Origin: Pseudomonadota bacterium
GTDB lineage: Bacteria; Desulfobacterota; SM23-61
Assembly (NCBI GenBank): GCA_018819135.1
Contig: JAHJQK010000196.1
Location: 1-40,465 of the forward strand
Length of the DNA: 40,465 nucleotides
Direction of reading: 5' to 3'
The position numbers and the translations under genes are program-made. The notes beneath the pieces were generated by a model, which saw only the letters and a program-made list of their open reading frames with translations, was not told the DNA's origin and did not search any database. Below, piece after piece: positions 12,969-22,454 of the stretch (position 1 is its first letter; each line of letters begins with the position of its first letter).

Positions 12969-14204
12969 GTGGACATAAGAGACCTGAGAATAAACGGTGA
13001 ACGCCTAAAAAGTACATTGGAAAGAATGGCGGAAATCGGAAGAACTTCTGGAGGTGGGGTTCATCGCTTGGCCCTGTCAGATGAAGATAAGCAAGCAAGG
13101 GATTTACTCATAAAATGGCTGCAGGAAATCGAGTTGGAAGTCGCGGTAGACGAAATGGGCAATATTTTTGGCCGGCGGGCCGGGAAAAAAGACAACTTGC
13201 CTCCCGTAATGAGCGGTTCCCATATCGATTCCCAGCCTAAGGGAGGCCGTTTTGATGGGATTTTAGGCGTCATGGGAGCCCTGGAAGTCATGCGCACGAT
13301 CCAGGAAAACCAAATTGAAAACACCAGGCCCATCATGATCGTCGATTGGACGAACGAAGAGGGCTCCAGGTTTTCACCGGCGATGGCGGGTTCTGGGGTT
13401 TGGACAGGAAAATTGGAAAGAGATTGGGCCTATGCCCGCAAGGATTTTCATGGAAAAAAAATTGGAGAAGAGCTGGAGAGGATTGGATATAAAGGCCAAG
13501 CTTTGGCTAAACGGTGGCCGGTATATGCCTATTTTGAATTACATATCGAACAAGGACCTATCCTGGAAAGAGTGGGCAAGAAGATCGGGATTCCTCAGGG
13601 TATTGTAGGTATCCGCTGGTACGATGTCTTCATCGAGGGAAAAGCGAACCAGGTTGGCCCAACTCCCATGGAAGGCAGGAATGATGCGCTGTGCTCTGCC
13701 GCAGAGATGATCTTGCAGGTAGAAGCTTTACCGGCCCAAATGGGGGGAAATATGGTTGCGACCGTTGGAGAAATCCATAACGATCCCAATTCCAGGAACA
13801 TCATTCCAGGCCAAGTCCATTTTACCGTTGATATTCGCTCTTGGGATGACCCACTCACAGATCGGGCTGAGGGAGAATTGCAAACCGGTTTCCAAAAAAT
13901 TGCTACCAAAAGGAATTGCCCTGCCCGGATCGAGAAGATCTGGAAAGTAGAGCATACCCCATTCGATGAATTCCTTGTAACCCAAGTTGGGAAAATAGCC
14001 GCACAACTCGGCTATCCCAGTTATTCTTTAGTCAGCGGAGCCGGGCATGATGCCACTTATATGAGTCAGGTGGCCCCCACCGCCATGATATTCGTTCCGA
14101 GTATCGGGGGACGAAGCCATGTTGAAGTAGAAAATACACGATGGGAAGACTGCGAAGCCGGTGGCAATGTTCTTCTGCACTGCATCCTACAGTCTGCCCG
14201 ATGA
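12969..14204 (+). CDS. M20-family amidohydrolase (N-carbamoyl-L-amino acid hydrolase / allantoate amidohydrolase type)
   Basis: This 411-residue zinc-dependent amidase cleaves N-carbamoyl or related amide bonds in the cytoplasm. Metal-site motifs of the HyuC/AllC group are present: SGSHIDSQPKGGRFDG with His85 and Asp96, the carboxylate pair in WTNEEGSRF (Glu130/131), HIEQGP with His192, and a late GAGHDA and SHVEVE. The dimerisation or lid domain sits in between (about 205-320). The start is GTG at 12969, behind AAAGGAGGAA. It is divergent from the DUF456 gene. Whether it acts on carbamoyl amino acids, ureidoglycolate-type compounds or beta-ureidopropionate cannot be told. No hydantoinase or allantoinase is adjacent. 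Confidence 0.85.
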   Translation: MDIRDLRINGERLKSTLERMAEIGRTSGGGVHRLALSDEDKQARDLLIKWLQEIELEVAVDEMGNIFGRRAGKKDNLPPVMSGSHIDSQPKGGRFDGILGVMGALEVMRTIQENQIENTRPIMIVDWTNEEGSRFSPAMAGSGVWTGKLERDWAYARKDFHGKKIGEELERIGYKGQALAKRWPVYAYFELHIEQGPILERVGKKIGIPQGIVGIRWYDVFIEGKANQVGPTPMEGRNDALCSAAEMILQVEALPAQMGGNMVATVGEIHNDPNSRNIIPGQVHFTVDIRSWDDPLTDRAEGELQTGFQKIATKRNCPARIEKIWKVEHTPFDEFLVTQVGKIAAQLGYPSYSLVSGAGHDATYMSQVAPTAMIFVPSIGGRSHVEVENTRWEDCEAGGNVLLHCILQSAR

Positions 14205-14207
14205 GTA

Positions 14208-14314
14208 GTTCGGAGTAATGAGTTCGGAGTTCGGAAATTTTAATTTGGGGCTCGGGTGTTTGAATTTTTTAAAACTCCCGACTCCGAACTCTGAACTCCG
14301 AACCATTTTTTTTT
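14208..14314 (+). terminator. Terminator-like hairpin built from a repeat
   Basis: Starting 4 bases after the amidohydrolase stop, GTTCGGAGTAATGAGTTCGG pairs with a nearly complementary arm ending at 14303 (CCGACTCCGAACTCTGAACT and on). The stem is about 26 bp, followed by a nine-base T run (14306-14314). The TTCGGAGTTCGG motif is a known type of intergenic repeat. Its position and T-tract fit a Rho-independent terminator. Confidence 0.6.
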
Positions 14315-14365
14315 CGCCAATCTGAATTTGACAGAGGGTTGAGGAGGTGTTAATCTTTTTTTACT

Positions 14366-15694
14366 ATGCCCCCGAAAAAACTCTACATTAAAACATTCGG
14401 TTGCCAGATGAACGTTTACGACTCGGAACGTATTGCCCATTTGCTGGCCGCGAAAAATTACCACCTGGTTGAGAATCCTTCCGAAGCGGATTTGGTCTTC
14501 CTAAATACCTGTAGTGTCCGCGAGAAGCCGGAGCAGAAAGTCTATAGTGCTCTGGGCCGATTGCGGGTTCTAAAAAAAAAGAAATCAAAGATGATCATTG
14601 GTATCGGTGGCTGTCTGGCCCAGCAGGAAGGTGAGGCTTTGCTGCAACGTTTTCCCCACGTTGACTTTGTAGTGGGAACGAAAGAAATCAGCCGGATCGC
14701 TGAACTCCTTAATGACCTGGAAGCTTTCGGTAAACGAGGCCTTGCCGTGAACCTCAACGGCCGACTGGATCCTTATGCTACGCTTCCCTTTTCTCTTCCT
14801 TCTTCTTCCACGGTTGTAGCTTTCGTCTCCATTATGCAGGGATGCGATAACTTCTGCTCTTTTTGTATCGTTCCCTATGTCCGGGGCAGGGAGGTAAGTC
14901 GAGCCAGCCAGGAGATCTTAAAGGAAATCCAATCCCTTGCATCCCAAGGAGTTAAAGAGGTTACCCTGCTTGGACAGAATGTGAATTCCTACGGCCAGAC
15001 ATCGCCGGGAGATTTGGATTTCGTGGAGCTTTTAAAGGCGGTCCAGGAAATTGCCGGTATAGAGCGCATCCGTTTTACTACTTCGCACCCCCAAGACCTT
15101 TCCACTCCCCTGATCAAAGCCTTTGGCAAGTTCCCCAAACTTTGTGAACACATCCATCTCCCTCTACAATCCGGATCTGCCCGCATCCTGCAACGAATGA
15201 ACCGAAGTTACTCCCCCGGATTTTACCTGGAGAAGATTAGAGACCTTCGTCAGTCCTGCCCGGGAATCAGCGTAACGACCGATATGATCGTAGGATTTCC
15301 GGGGGAAGAAGAAGAAGACTTTCACGCCAGTATGGAGATGATCGAGAAGGTACAATTCGATGATCTTTTTTCTTTTAAATATTCAGATCGACCGGGTACC
15401 CGGGCCACTCTCTTTAATGAAAAAGTTCCAGAAGGAATTGCCCAGCGCAGGTTGGTAGAGTTGCAGGCTCTACAGAGGAAGATTACCTGGAAGCGGAATA
15501 AGGCCTGGGAAGGAAAAGATGTGGAAGTATTGGTGGAGGGACGAAGTAAAGCCAATCCCGAGGAAAACATGGGAAGGACACGCACCAACCACATCGTCAA
15601 TTTTCCGGGAAAAACTCTAGCCTCAGGTTCGATCGTGCAGCTTAGAATTCAAAAGGCTTACGCCCACAGCCTGCGGGGAGAAGAAATTTTATGA
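14366..15694 (+). CDS. miaB: tRNA-2-methylthio-N6-dimethylallyladenosine synthase
   Basis: This radical-SAM methylthiotransferase modifies A37 of tRNAs that read UNN codons. The 442-residue protein has the three-domain order of the family. The N-terminal UPF0004 domain carries the first iron-sulfur cluster cysteines (Cys13 in TFGCQMN, Cys49 in NTCSVREK, Cys83 in GGCLAQQ). The radical SAM domain has CDNFCSFC (Cys160, 164, 167). A C-terminal TRAM domain includes VEVLVEGRSK and NHIVNF. The MiaB hallmark GREVSR and VPYVRG follow the cluster. GGAGG lies about 20 bases before the ATG, so initiation is not ideal. The stop overlaps the PHP gene by 4 bases (ATGA). Confidence 0.95.
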   Translation: MPPKKLYIKTFGCQMNVYDSERIAHLLAAKNYHLVENPSEADLVFLNTCSVREKPEQKVYSALGRLRVLKKKKSKMIIGIGGCLAQQEGEALLQRFPHVDFVVGTKEISRIAELLNDLEAFGKRGLAVNLNGRLDPYATLPFSLPSSSTVVAFVSIMQGCDNFCSFCIVPYVRGREVSRASQEILKEIQSLASQGVKEVTLLGQNVNSYGQTSPGDLDFVELLKAVQEIAGIERIRFTTSHPQDLSTPLIKAFGKFPKLCEHIHLPLQSGSARILQRMNRSYSPGFYLEKIRDLRQSCPGISVTTDMIVGFPGEEEEDFHASMEMIEKVQFDDLFSFKYSDRPGTRATLFNEKVPEGIAQRRLVELQALQRKITWKRNKAWEGKDVEVLVEGRSKANPEENMGRTRTNHIVNFPGKTLASGSIVQLRIQKAYAHSLRGEEIL

Positions 15695-16338
15695 TTGACC
15701 TCCACACTCACAGCCTTTTTAGCGATGGGGAACTTTTACCATCGGAGTTGGTCCGCCGAGCTTTGGTCATCGGCTGCCAAGCCGTGGCGATAACGGATCA
15801 TGCGGATTCTTCCAACCTCGATTGGGTAATTCCCAGGGTGGTTCAAGTTTGCCGGGATCTAAACCCCCACTGGCAGGTACGAGCCATCCCCGGTGTGGAG
15901 CTCACCCACATTCCTCTCGATCTCATTTCCCCCTTAACGGTTCGAGCCAGGTCCTTGGGGGCTCAGATCGTTCTCGTCCATGGTGAAACCGTAGTTGAAC
16001 CTGTGCCGCCGGGTACCAACCAGCGGGCCATCGCTGCCGGAGTTGATATTCTGGCCCATCCCGGTTTGATCACCGAAGAAGAAGTGGTCCTGGCCAGAGA
16101 GAAGGGGGTTTTTTTAGAGATCACGGCGCGGAAGGGACACAGTCTGACCAACGGGCATGTGGCCCGCCTGGCTAAAAAAGTAGGGACTTCCCTGGTCTTA
16201 AATACAGATACCCACGCACCCGATGACTTGATCTCCCAGGACTATGCCTTGAAAATAGCCCTGGGAGCCGGTCTTACGAACGAGGATTTCGAGCGAATGC
16301 AGGAAAACGCTTGGAAGATTCTCGACCGGATGAGTTGA
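15691..16338 (+). CDS. PHP-domain phosphoesterase
   Basis: A 215-residue single-domain PHP protein, a metal-dependent phosphoesterase fold. It carries the trinuclear metal motifs HTHSLFSDG (residues 5-13), ITDHAD, GVELTH, LVHGE, LAHPG and NTDTHAPDD. These proteins are near histidinol phosphatase and YcdX; the precise substrate is unknown. Translation is likely coupled to miaB by the ATGA overlap. The length is shorter than HisK-type histidinol phosphatases (about 260-280), which speaks against that specific assignment. It ends 23 bases from the convergent pilU stop. Confidence 0.85.
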   Translation: MIDLHTHSLFSDGELLPSELVRRALVIGCQAVAITDHADSSNLDWVIPRVVQVCRDLNPHWQVRAIPGVELTHIPLDLISPLTVRARSLGAQIVLVHGETVVEPVPPGTNQRAIAAGVDILAHPGLITEEEVVLAREKGVFLEITARKGHSLTNGHVARLAKKVGTSLVLNTDTHAPDDLISQDYALKIALGAGLTNEDFERMQENAWKILDRMS

Positions 16339-16361
16339 CTTCAACAACTTCCGGACTTGCT

Positions 16362-17486
16362 TCACGTCCGAAATTCAGATTTGATTCTCAAGCCCATGTC
16401 CTTGGCTTCTTTCTTTTCGCCGATCTCTTCCATCTTGATACGCAGTCTCAGGTCATTCGAGCTATCCGCATAGGCAATGGCGTTGTCGTAGTCAATGGTT
16501 CCCTGCCGGTAAAGGTCGAAGATGGATTGATCGAAAGTCTGCATGCCTTCCAGATTTCCTTCCGCCATGGCTTCTTTTATGAGTTCGATCTGCGCTTTTT
16601 GGACCAGGTCCTTGACCCGGGGGGTATCCAGGAGAATTTCCACGGCGGCGACCCGCATGCCATCGATACGGGGGATCAATCGTTGGGAAATGACGGCCCG
16701 GAGATTCAGAGCGAGCTGCAAATAGATTTGCATGTGCCTTTCCGACGAGAAAAAATTCATGACGCGCTCAATCGTTTGATTGGCGTTATTGGCATGAATG
16801 GTTCCCAGGCAAAGGTGCCCGGTTTCCGCGTAATCAATGGCCGCTTCCATTGTCTCGACGTCCCTGACTTCACCGATCAGGATCACATCCGGAGCCTGGC
16901 GCAGAGTGTGTTTTAAGGCGCTGCCATACCCATGCGTGTCGATCCCAATTTCCCTTTGGGTAATGATGGATTTTTTATGGGTATGGACAAATTCTATTGG
17001 ATCCTCAATGGTGACGATGTGACCTGGAGCGTTGGAGTTGCGGTGATCGATTAAGGCCGCCAGAGTAGTGGATTTCCCCGAACCGGTCCGACCGGCGACC
17101 AGCACCAGGCCTCGCTTGGTCATCGCAATATTTTTGAAGATCTGCGGCAAGCCGAGATCGTCTATCGTCTTGATATAAATCTTAATATGCCGCATGACCA
17201 ACCCGAAAAAACCCCGTTGACGAAAGATATTTACCCGAAACCGCCCGAGATCGGGATAGGCAACGGCCAGGTTCATTTCCCACCTGCGAGCAAAGTACGT
17301 TTTCTGGATCATGCTCATGAGAGAGAAGGCCATGGTTTCGGTTTCTTCGGGAAGGTATTTACGACTCCCCCAGGGGGCAACAACTCCTTCGACCCGGTAC
17401 ATGGGGGGGCTGTCCACCGTGATATAAAGGTCGGAAGCATCCCGCCTGACCATTTCTTCCACAAGCTCACGAATGTTGGTACTCAT
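16362..17486 (-). CDS. pilU: Type IV pilus retraction ATPase PilU
   Basis: A hexameric secretion-type ATPase that assists PilT in pilus retraction at the cytoplasmic base of the pilus. The 374-residue protein has Walker A GRTGSGKST (132-140), IVTIEDPIEFVH, the Asp-box segment RQAPDVILIGEVRD, and the His-box TGHLCLGTIHANNANQTIERV. PilU hallmarks are GYGSALKHTLRQAPD and the C-terminal EGNLEGMQTFDQSIFDLY. I chose the ATG at 17486 behind AAGGAGG; a longer frame to 17531 has no such site. It follows pilT by 13 bases in one operon. Confidence 0.9.
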   Translation of the reverse strand: MSTNIRELVEEMVRRDASDLYITVDSPPMYRVEGVVAPWGSRKYLPEETETMAFSLMSMIQKTYFARRWEMNLAVAYPDLGRFRVNIFRQRGFFGLVMRHIKIYIKTIDDLGLPQIFKNIAMTKRGLVLVAGRTGSGKSTTLAALIDHRNSNAPGHIVTIEDPIEFVHTHKKSIITQREIGIDTHGYGSALKHTLRQAPDVILIGEVRDVETMEAAIDYAETGHLCLGTIHANNANQTIERVMNFFSSERHMQIYLQLALNLRAVISQRLIPRIDGMRVAAVEILLDTPRVKDLVQKAQIELIKEAMAEGNLEGMQTFDQSIFDLYRQGTIDYDNAIAYADSSNDLRLRIKMEEIGEKKEAKDMGLRIKSEFRT

Positions 17487-17499
17487 TCCCGTAACCTCC

Positions 17500-18543
17500 T
17501 TACGAGTTGAAAACGCTCGGGCTGCTGGCAAAATAGAAACACTGCTCTTTGTCTACGATGCCCCTACTTACCAGCTCTTTCAGGGATTGGTCCAGGGTGA
17601 TCATGCCGAATTTCTGGCCGGTCTGGATCGAGGAAGGAAGCTGAGCCACCTTGCCTTCCCGGATGAGGTTGCGCACCGCTGGAGTGCCGATCATGATCTC
17701 CAGGGCCGGAACGAGCCCCCGTCCATCTCGCCGCTTCAGGAGCACCTGGGAAACAATGGCTTGGATAGATTCAGCAAACTGCGCCCGAACCTGGTCCTGC
17801 TGGGCTGCCGGAAAAACGTCAATGATCCGGTCGACGGTTTTCGACGCCCCGCTGGTGTGCACGGTGGAGAAAACCAGGTGGCCGGTCTCGGCTGCGGTTA
17901 ACGCCAGAGAAATGGTCTCCAGGTCGCGCATTTCTCCCACCAGGATAATGTCCGGATCCTCACGAAGGGCGCTGCGCAAAGCATTGGAAAAACTGTGGGT
18001 ATGAGAACCGAGTTCCCGTTGGTTGATCAAGCATTTTTTGGATTCGTGGACGAATTCGATGGGGTCTTCGATGGTAATGATGTGGCCTTTGAGGGAATTG
18101 TTGATGATATCGATCATAGCCGCCAGGGTGGTGGATTTTCCGCTCCCGGTGGGGCCGGTAACCAGAACCAGGCCCCGCTCGTTCTTCGTGACCTCCCGGA
18201 GGGTTTTGGGTAAACCCAATTGTTCCAAGGTCAAAATTTTCGAGGGAATAACCCGAAAGACGATTCCTTCTCCTCGGGCCTGGCGAAAGGCATTGACCCT
18301 GAAGCGGGCAACTCCTTTCAGGTTGATAGAAAAATCTAATTCGTGAATTTCCTCGAATCGCTTCCGCTGCTGGTCATTGAGGATGTCATAGAGCATCATA
18401 TGCAAATCTTCCTTAGATAAAGGAGGCATCTCAATGCGCTTCATCTCGCCGTGGATCCGAACCATAGGCGATTCCCCAGCGCTTAAGTGCAGGTCGGAGG
18501 CGTTTTCTTTTTGCACGAAGATTAAAAGTTCAGAAATGTCCAT
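17500..18543 (-). CDS. pilT: Type IV pilus retraction ATPase PilT
   Basis: The motor ATPase that depolymerises pilin fibres for twitching and DNA uptake. The 347-residue protein has an N-terminal PAS-like half (ASDLHLSAGESPMVRIHG) and Walker A GPTGSGKST (130-138). ITIEDPIEFVH, LREDPDIILVGEMRD and the TGHLVFSTVHTSGASKTVDR His-box follow. The PilT-specific C-terminal AVRNLIREGKVAQ motif is needed for retraction in known PilT proteins. I chose the ATG at 18543 after AGGAGG; the 38 extra upstream residues are unlike the family. Pilin and pilus assembly genes are not in the window. The ComEA-like protein at 38928 could be linked to it functionally through DNA uptake, which is inference. Confidence 0.93.
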   Translation of the reverse strand: MDISELLIFVQKENASDLHLSAGESPMVRIHGEMKRIEMPPLSKEDLHMMLYDILNDQQRKRFEEIHELDFSINLKGVARFRVNAFRQARGEGIVFRVIPSKILTLEQLGLPKTLREVTKNERGLVLVTGPTGSGKSTTLAAMIDIINNSLKGHIITIEDPIEFVHESKKCLINQRELGSHTHSFSNALRSALREDPDIILVGEMRDLETISLALTAAETGHLVFSTVHTSGASKTVDRIIDVFPAAQQDQVRAQFAESIQAIVSQVLLKRRDGRGLVPALEIMIGTPAVRNLIREGKVAQLPSSIQTGQKFGMITLDQSLKELVSRGIVDKEQCFYFASSPSVFNS

Positions 18544-18861
18544 TTTTTCGTTCCTCCTGAGGGGAAAAACAGTTTTATTACACTGGAAAAAACTAAAAAT
18601 GTCAAGTGAATTGATAACGAACCGTAGATCACTAAATTTATCGACCGGTTGATTCAATTCCTTTATATTAATAATATTTTTCGGCCCCGGAGGAGGGAAA
18701 TCGTTGTACTGGACAAGAGGTACGGGTTATGCCATAGACTATGGTCAGCGTTGATAAACCCAGATAGATACCTAACGGAATCCCGCTAAAAAGGGGAGAA
18801 AGAAATTGAAATAAGAAACCGATGTGTTAGAATAGAATGCGCGCGGAGCAAACTATTAGCC

Positions 18862-19761
18862 ATGAACGACACCTTGGATCTCTGGATAGACAATTTTTTG
18901 CACCACCTAACCGTGGAAAAAGGGTTGAGCCGGAATACGCTCGAAGCGTACGCCCGGGATCTTCAGGGATACGCTTTTTTTTTACGGGAACGGGGTATCG
19001 CTAGCGTTGAGGGCAGTTCGGTCGAACAAGCCATGGGACATTTCCGCCATCTGCGGCGGAAAGGCCTCTCGGCCAGAAGCCAAGCCCGAGTCCTTTCCGC
19101 CCTGAAGGGTTTCCATAAATTTCTTGTGGAGGAGCGGGCCGTAAAGGAGAATCCCCTGCGTCGTCTGCGAAACCCTAAGTTTGCCCCCAAGCTCCCTTCG
19201 GTGTTGTCCTCCGTGGAGGTTGAAAATTTATTACAGCAGCCTGACCCCCTTCAGCCTTTAGGAATCCGCGATCGGGCGATGCTGGAGCTTCTTTATGCCA
19301 CTGGTCTCCGGGTTTCTGAGCTGATTCACCTTTCGCTGAATGATGTGAACCTGGAAGTGGGATATGTGCGGACCAAAGGGAAAGGATCGAAAGAGCGGAT
19401 TGTGCCTATCGGGGGCGCTGCTCGCCGGGCACTGCAGGGCTACCTGAAAGGGCCACGGAGTCTTATGGCTCAGAAGTCAACCCAGGCCACTTTGTTTCTC
19501 GGAAGGGGAGGGCGAGGAATCACTCGCCAGGGGTTCTGGAAGATTCTACGGAAACATGCCCAAGCCGCGGGGATTTATAAGCGCACCACGCCCCATATGC
19601 TGCGCCATTCTTTCGCCACGCATCTCTTAGAAAGAGGAGCAGACTTGAGGTCGGTTCAATCCATGCTCGGGCATGTGGACATAGCTACCACCCAGATATA
19701 TACCCATGTTTCCCGGGAACACCTGAAACAACAGCACCAGAAATATCACCCCCGGGGTTGA
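18862..19761 (+). CDS. xerD: Tyrosine recombinase XerC/XerD
   Basis: The recombinase that resolves chromosome dimers at dif. The 299-residue length and two-domain layout are typical. The N-terminal SAM-like DNA-binding domain (about 6-92) contains FLHHLTVEKGLSRNTLEAY. The catalytic domain has Arg150 (TGLRVSEL), Lys174 region (KGKGSKERIVP), His245 and Arg248 (HMLRHSFATHLL), His271 (LGHVDIATTQ) and the tyrosine nucleophile Tyr280 (YTH). XerC and XerD cannot be separated with certainty. It begins the plus-strand block, separated from pilT by about 320 bases with no gene, and ends 4 bases before the next gene, so the two are likely cotranscribed. Confidence 0.9.
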   Translation: MNDTLDLWIDNFLHHLTVEKGLSRNTLEAYARDLQGYAFFLRERGIASVEGSSVEQAMGHFRHLRRKGLSARSQARVLSALKGFHKFLVEERAVKENPLRRLRNPKFAPKLPSVLSSVEVENLLQQPDPLQPLGIRDRAMLELLYATGLRVSELIHLSLNDVNLEVGYVRTKGKGSKERIVPIGGAARRALQGYLKGPRSLMAQKSTQATLFLGRGGRGITRQGFWKILRKHAQAAGIYKRTTPHMLRHSFATHLLERGADLRSVQSMLGHVDIATTQIYTHVSREHLKQQHQKYHPRG

Positions 19762-19765
19762 AATC

Positions 19766-22414
19766 ATGGACGTGATCACCACGCACATCAACGCGGACTT
19801 CGATTCCCTGGCCTCTATGTTAGCGGCCAAGAAGCTTTATCCCCAGGCTGCCATGGTCTTTCCGGGTTCCCAGGAGAAAAACCTGCGGGATTTTTTTATT
19901 CAGTCGACTTTCTATGTTTTTGAAACCGAACGCATTAAGAACATTGACCTGGACAAAGTCCGGCGGTTGATTCTGGTAGACACCCGCCAACCGGGAAGAA
20001 TCGGAAAGTTCGCCAAATTGGCTTTGCGCCCCGGAATGGAAGTGCATATATTTGACCACCACCCGGCCTCTCCGGAGGACCTTCGCGGAAAAACAGAACA
20101 CGTTCGTGAGGTGGGGGCTACGGTGACGATTTTGACCCAGATCCTAAAAGAAAAAAAAATTTCTCTTACGCCTGAGGAAGCCACAGTCATGGCCTTAGGC
20201 CTCTATGAGGATACAGGATCGTTTACCTTTTCTTCGACGACGGTGGAAGACTATGAGGCAGCGGCTTTTTTGCTTTCCCAGGGTGCCAACTTGAATATGG
20301 TATCCAACATGATCACCCGCGAACTCACCTCGGAACAAATTTCCTTGCTCAACGAACTGATCCAAACCGCAACCCGCTACGTGGTAAAAGGTTTGGAGAT
20401 TGTGATGGCCAAAGCTTCCTCCGATAAATACGTGGGCGATTTTGCCCTTTTGGTGCACAAGTTAAGGGACATGGAAAATATCCCTGTCCTCTTCGCCTTA
20501 GCCGAGATGGAGGATCGGATTTATTTTGTGGCCCGGAGCAATCTGGACGAGGTCAACGTGGGGGAAATTGCGGCAGCTTTTGGCGGAGGAGGACACCCCA
20601 CGGCGGCTTCCGCTACCATCAAGGGGATGAACCTTCCCCAGGTGGAAGAAAAATTGCTGAACTACCTGGAGGGGCGGATCCATCCCGTAAAGCTGGCCCG
20701 CGACCTGATGTCCTTTCCCGTTAAAATGGTGGAAGCCACCGAGACCATCGAACGAGCGGGCGAGCTCCTCACCCGCTATAATATCAATGTCCTACCGGTG
20801 ATGGAAAAGGGTAAGGTCGCCGGCTTGATTTCCCGGCAGATTATCGAAAAAGCTTCCTTCCATGGGTTCAAAAACTCACCGGTGCGGGATTATATGAGCA
20901 GCGAGTTCGCTACGGTCCATCCCCGAACGACGCTGTCTAAAGTTCAGGACCTGATTGTGGGCAACAACCAGCGTTTTCTTCCCGTGCTGGAAAGGGACAA
21001 GTTGGTGGGAGCCATCACCCGGACGGATTTGTTACGCTGGCTATACATCAGCGCCAATCGGCCCCCTCACGCTTTTGTCGAACAGAACCTTTCCATGATC
21101 CAGCCGAGGAAGAAATGGATTCTCCAGCTCATGGAGGAGCGGTTGCCTCCCGGCGTGCTCACTTTACTAAAGAGCATTGGCCAAAAAGCTGAGGAAATGG
21201 ATTCCCAGGTTTACGCGGTAGGAGGATTTGTACGCGACCTGATCCTGCGTTACGAAAATTATGACCTTGACGTTGTGGTGGAAGGGGACGGCATCCGCTT
21301 GGCCCAAGCCTTGGCTCAGGAAGAAAAAGGCGCAATCCAGGTGCACAAAAAATTTGGGACGGCCACCTTGGTTTTTCCCCAAGGCCACCGTCTCGACGTG
21401 GCCACGGCCCGCCTGGAATATTATGACCATCCGGCTGCTTTACCGCGCGTGGAACATAGTTCCATCAAATTGGATCTTTTCCGTCGCGACTTTACGGTGA
21501 ACGCATTGGCCATCCACTTGCAACCCCGACACTTCGGAGAGCTGATTGATTTTTTTGGGGGTCAGAAAGATATCAAAGAGCGGCTCATCCGGGTCCTCCA
21601 TAATTTGAGCTTCGTAGAGGATCCTACCCGCGTCTTTCGGGCTCTGCGTTTCGAGCAGCGCATCGGCTTCCAAATCGCCAAACATACGCAGATGCTCATG
21701 GAAAACGCGGTGCGCCTGGAATTATTCAGTCAACTCTCCGACCGGCGACTTTTTCGGGAATTAATCCTCTGCCTTACAGAGGACAAGCCTTTCACCGTAA
21801 TTAAGCGGTTGAGTGATTATGGTATTTTGAAAATTTTTCATGCCAAATTGAAAGCGGATCGCGGCGTTGAAAATTTATTCCAGAGGCTGGACAGCGTACT
21901 GTCCTGGTATAATCTTTTATTTACCGGAGAGCGCCACGAAAAGTGGTTGGTAGCCTTTCTGGGACTGGTGGACCACCTCTCCGAGAAAGATATTCAAGAA
22001 CTTCTGAACCGGCTTTCCCTCTCGGAAAAATTTCGCACCACTTTCCCGCAGCACAGGCGAATGGCGATCCAGGTGGTCGAGCAGCTTTCTCGTTCATCTT
22101 CCCCGGGCCGAAGCGATATCTATTTTCTCTTGCATCCCTTACCCACTGATTTTTTACTTTACGCCATGGGGAAGACCGAATCCGAGGAAGTGAAAAAAGC
22201 TCTCTCTCTCTACTTTACCGGATTGAAGCCCACCCGGGTTTCCTTGGGTGGCCAAGATTTGAGCCGGATGGGTTATACCCCCGGGCCGATCTATGCCGAA
22301 ATATTCCAGGACCTTTTACGGGCCCGACTCGATGGAAAATTGCACAGTCGTCAAGAGGAAATTGAATATGTGCAACAAAAATTCGCTAAACAAGACCATC
22401 CGTTAAGAGTATAG
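19766..22414 (+). CDS. DHH phosphoesterase/CBS/tRNA nucleotidyltransferase (poly(A) polymerase family) fusion
   Basis: An 882-residue fusion. Residues 1-170 are a DHH phosphoesterase domain (HINADFDS at 7-14, VDTRQ at 71-75, DHHP at 97-100). About 225-300 is a DHHA1 nucleic-acid-binding domain with GGGGHPTAAS (273-282). Two CBS domains lie at about 310-365 and 370-428. The rest is a class II nucleotidyltransferase of the CCA/poly(A) polymerase family, with AVGGFVRDL (484-492), the catalytic DLDVVVEGD (501-509), RRDFTVNA (573-580) and an EDPTRVFRALRFEQRIGF motif (618-635). This architecture is known in deltaproteobacteria and Aquificae as an A-adding or CC-adding tRNA enzyme. The DHH part may remove short RNAs and the CBS pair may sense adenosine nucleotides. 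Confidence 0.88.
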   Translation: MDVITTHINADFDSLASMLAAKKLYPQAAMVFPGSQEKNLRDFFIQSTFYVFETERIKNIDLDKVRRLILVDTRQPGRIGKFAKLALRPGMEVHIFDHHPASPEDLRGKTEHVREVGATVTILTQILKEKKISLTPEEATVMALGLYEDTGSFTFSSTTVEDYEAAAFLLSQGANLNMVSNMITRELTSEQISLLNELIQTATRYVVKGLEIVMAKASSDKYVGDFALLVHKLRDMENIPVLFALAEMEDRIYFVARSNLDEVNVGEIAAAFGGGGHPTAASATIKGMNLPQVEEKLLNYLEGRIHPVKLARDLMSFPVKMVEATETIERAGELLTRYNINVLPVMEKGKVAGLISRQIIEKASFHGFKNSPVRDYMSSEFATVHPRTTLSKVQDLIVGNNQRFLPVLERDKLVGAITRTDLLRWLYISANRPPHAFVEQNLSMIQPRKKWILQLMEERLPPGVLTLLKSIGQKAEEMDSQVYAVGGFVRDLILRYENYDLDVVVEGDGIRLAQALAQEEKGAIQVHKKFGTATLVFPQGHRLDVATARLEYYDHPAALPRVEHSSIKLDLFRRDFTVNALAIHLQPRHFGELIDFFGGQKDIKERLIRVLHNLSFVEDPTRVFRALRFEQRIGFQIAKHTQMLMENAVRLELFSQLSDRRLFRELILCLTEDKPFTVIKRLSDYGILKIFHAKLKADRGVENLFQRLDSVLSWYNLLFTGERHEKWLVAFLGLVDHLSEKDIQELLNRLSLSEKFRTTFPQHRRMAIQVVEQLSRSSSPGRSDIYFLLHPLPTDFLLYAMGKTESEEVKKALSLYFTGLKPTRVSLGGQDLSRMGYTPGPIYAEIFQDLLRARLDGKLHSRQEEIEYVQQKFAKQDHPLRV

Positions 22415-22454
22415 AATAGGAGAAGCGGTAAATCTTTTTTTCGTAAAAATGATG

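Noticed and set aside
14208..14314. Riboswitch upstream of miaB
   Set aside because: The structure is a simple long hairpin with a T tail, made of a TTCGGAG repeat, and better fits a terminator.
16311..18652. Plus-strand ORFs of 100-200 residues over pilU and pilT
   Set aside because: They are antisense shadows of the two ATPase genes.
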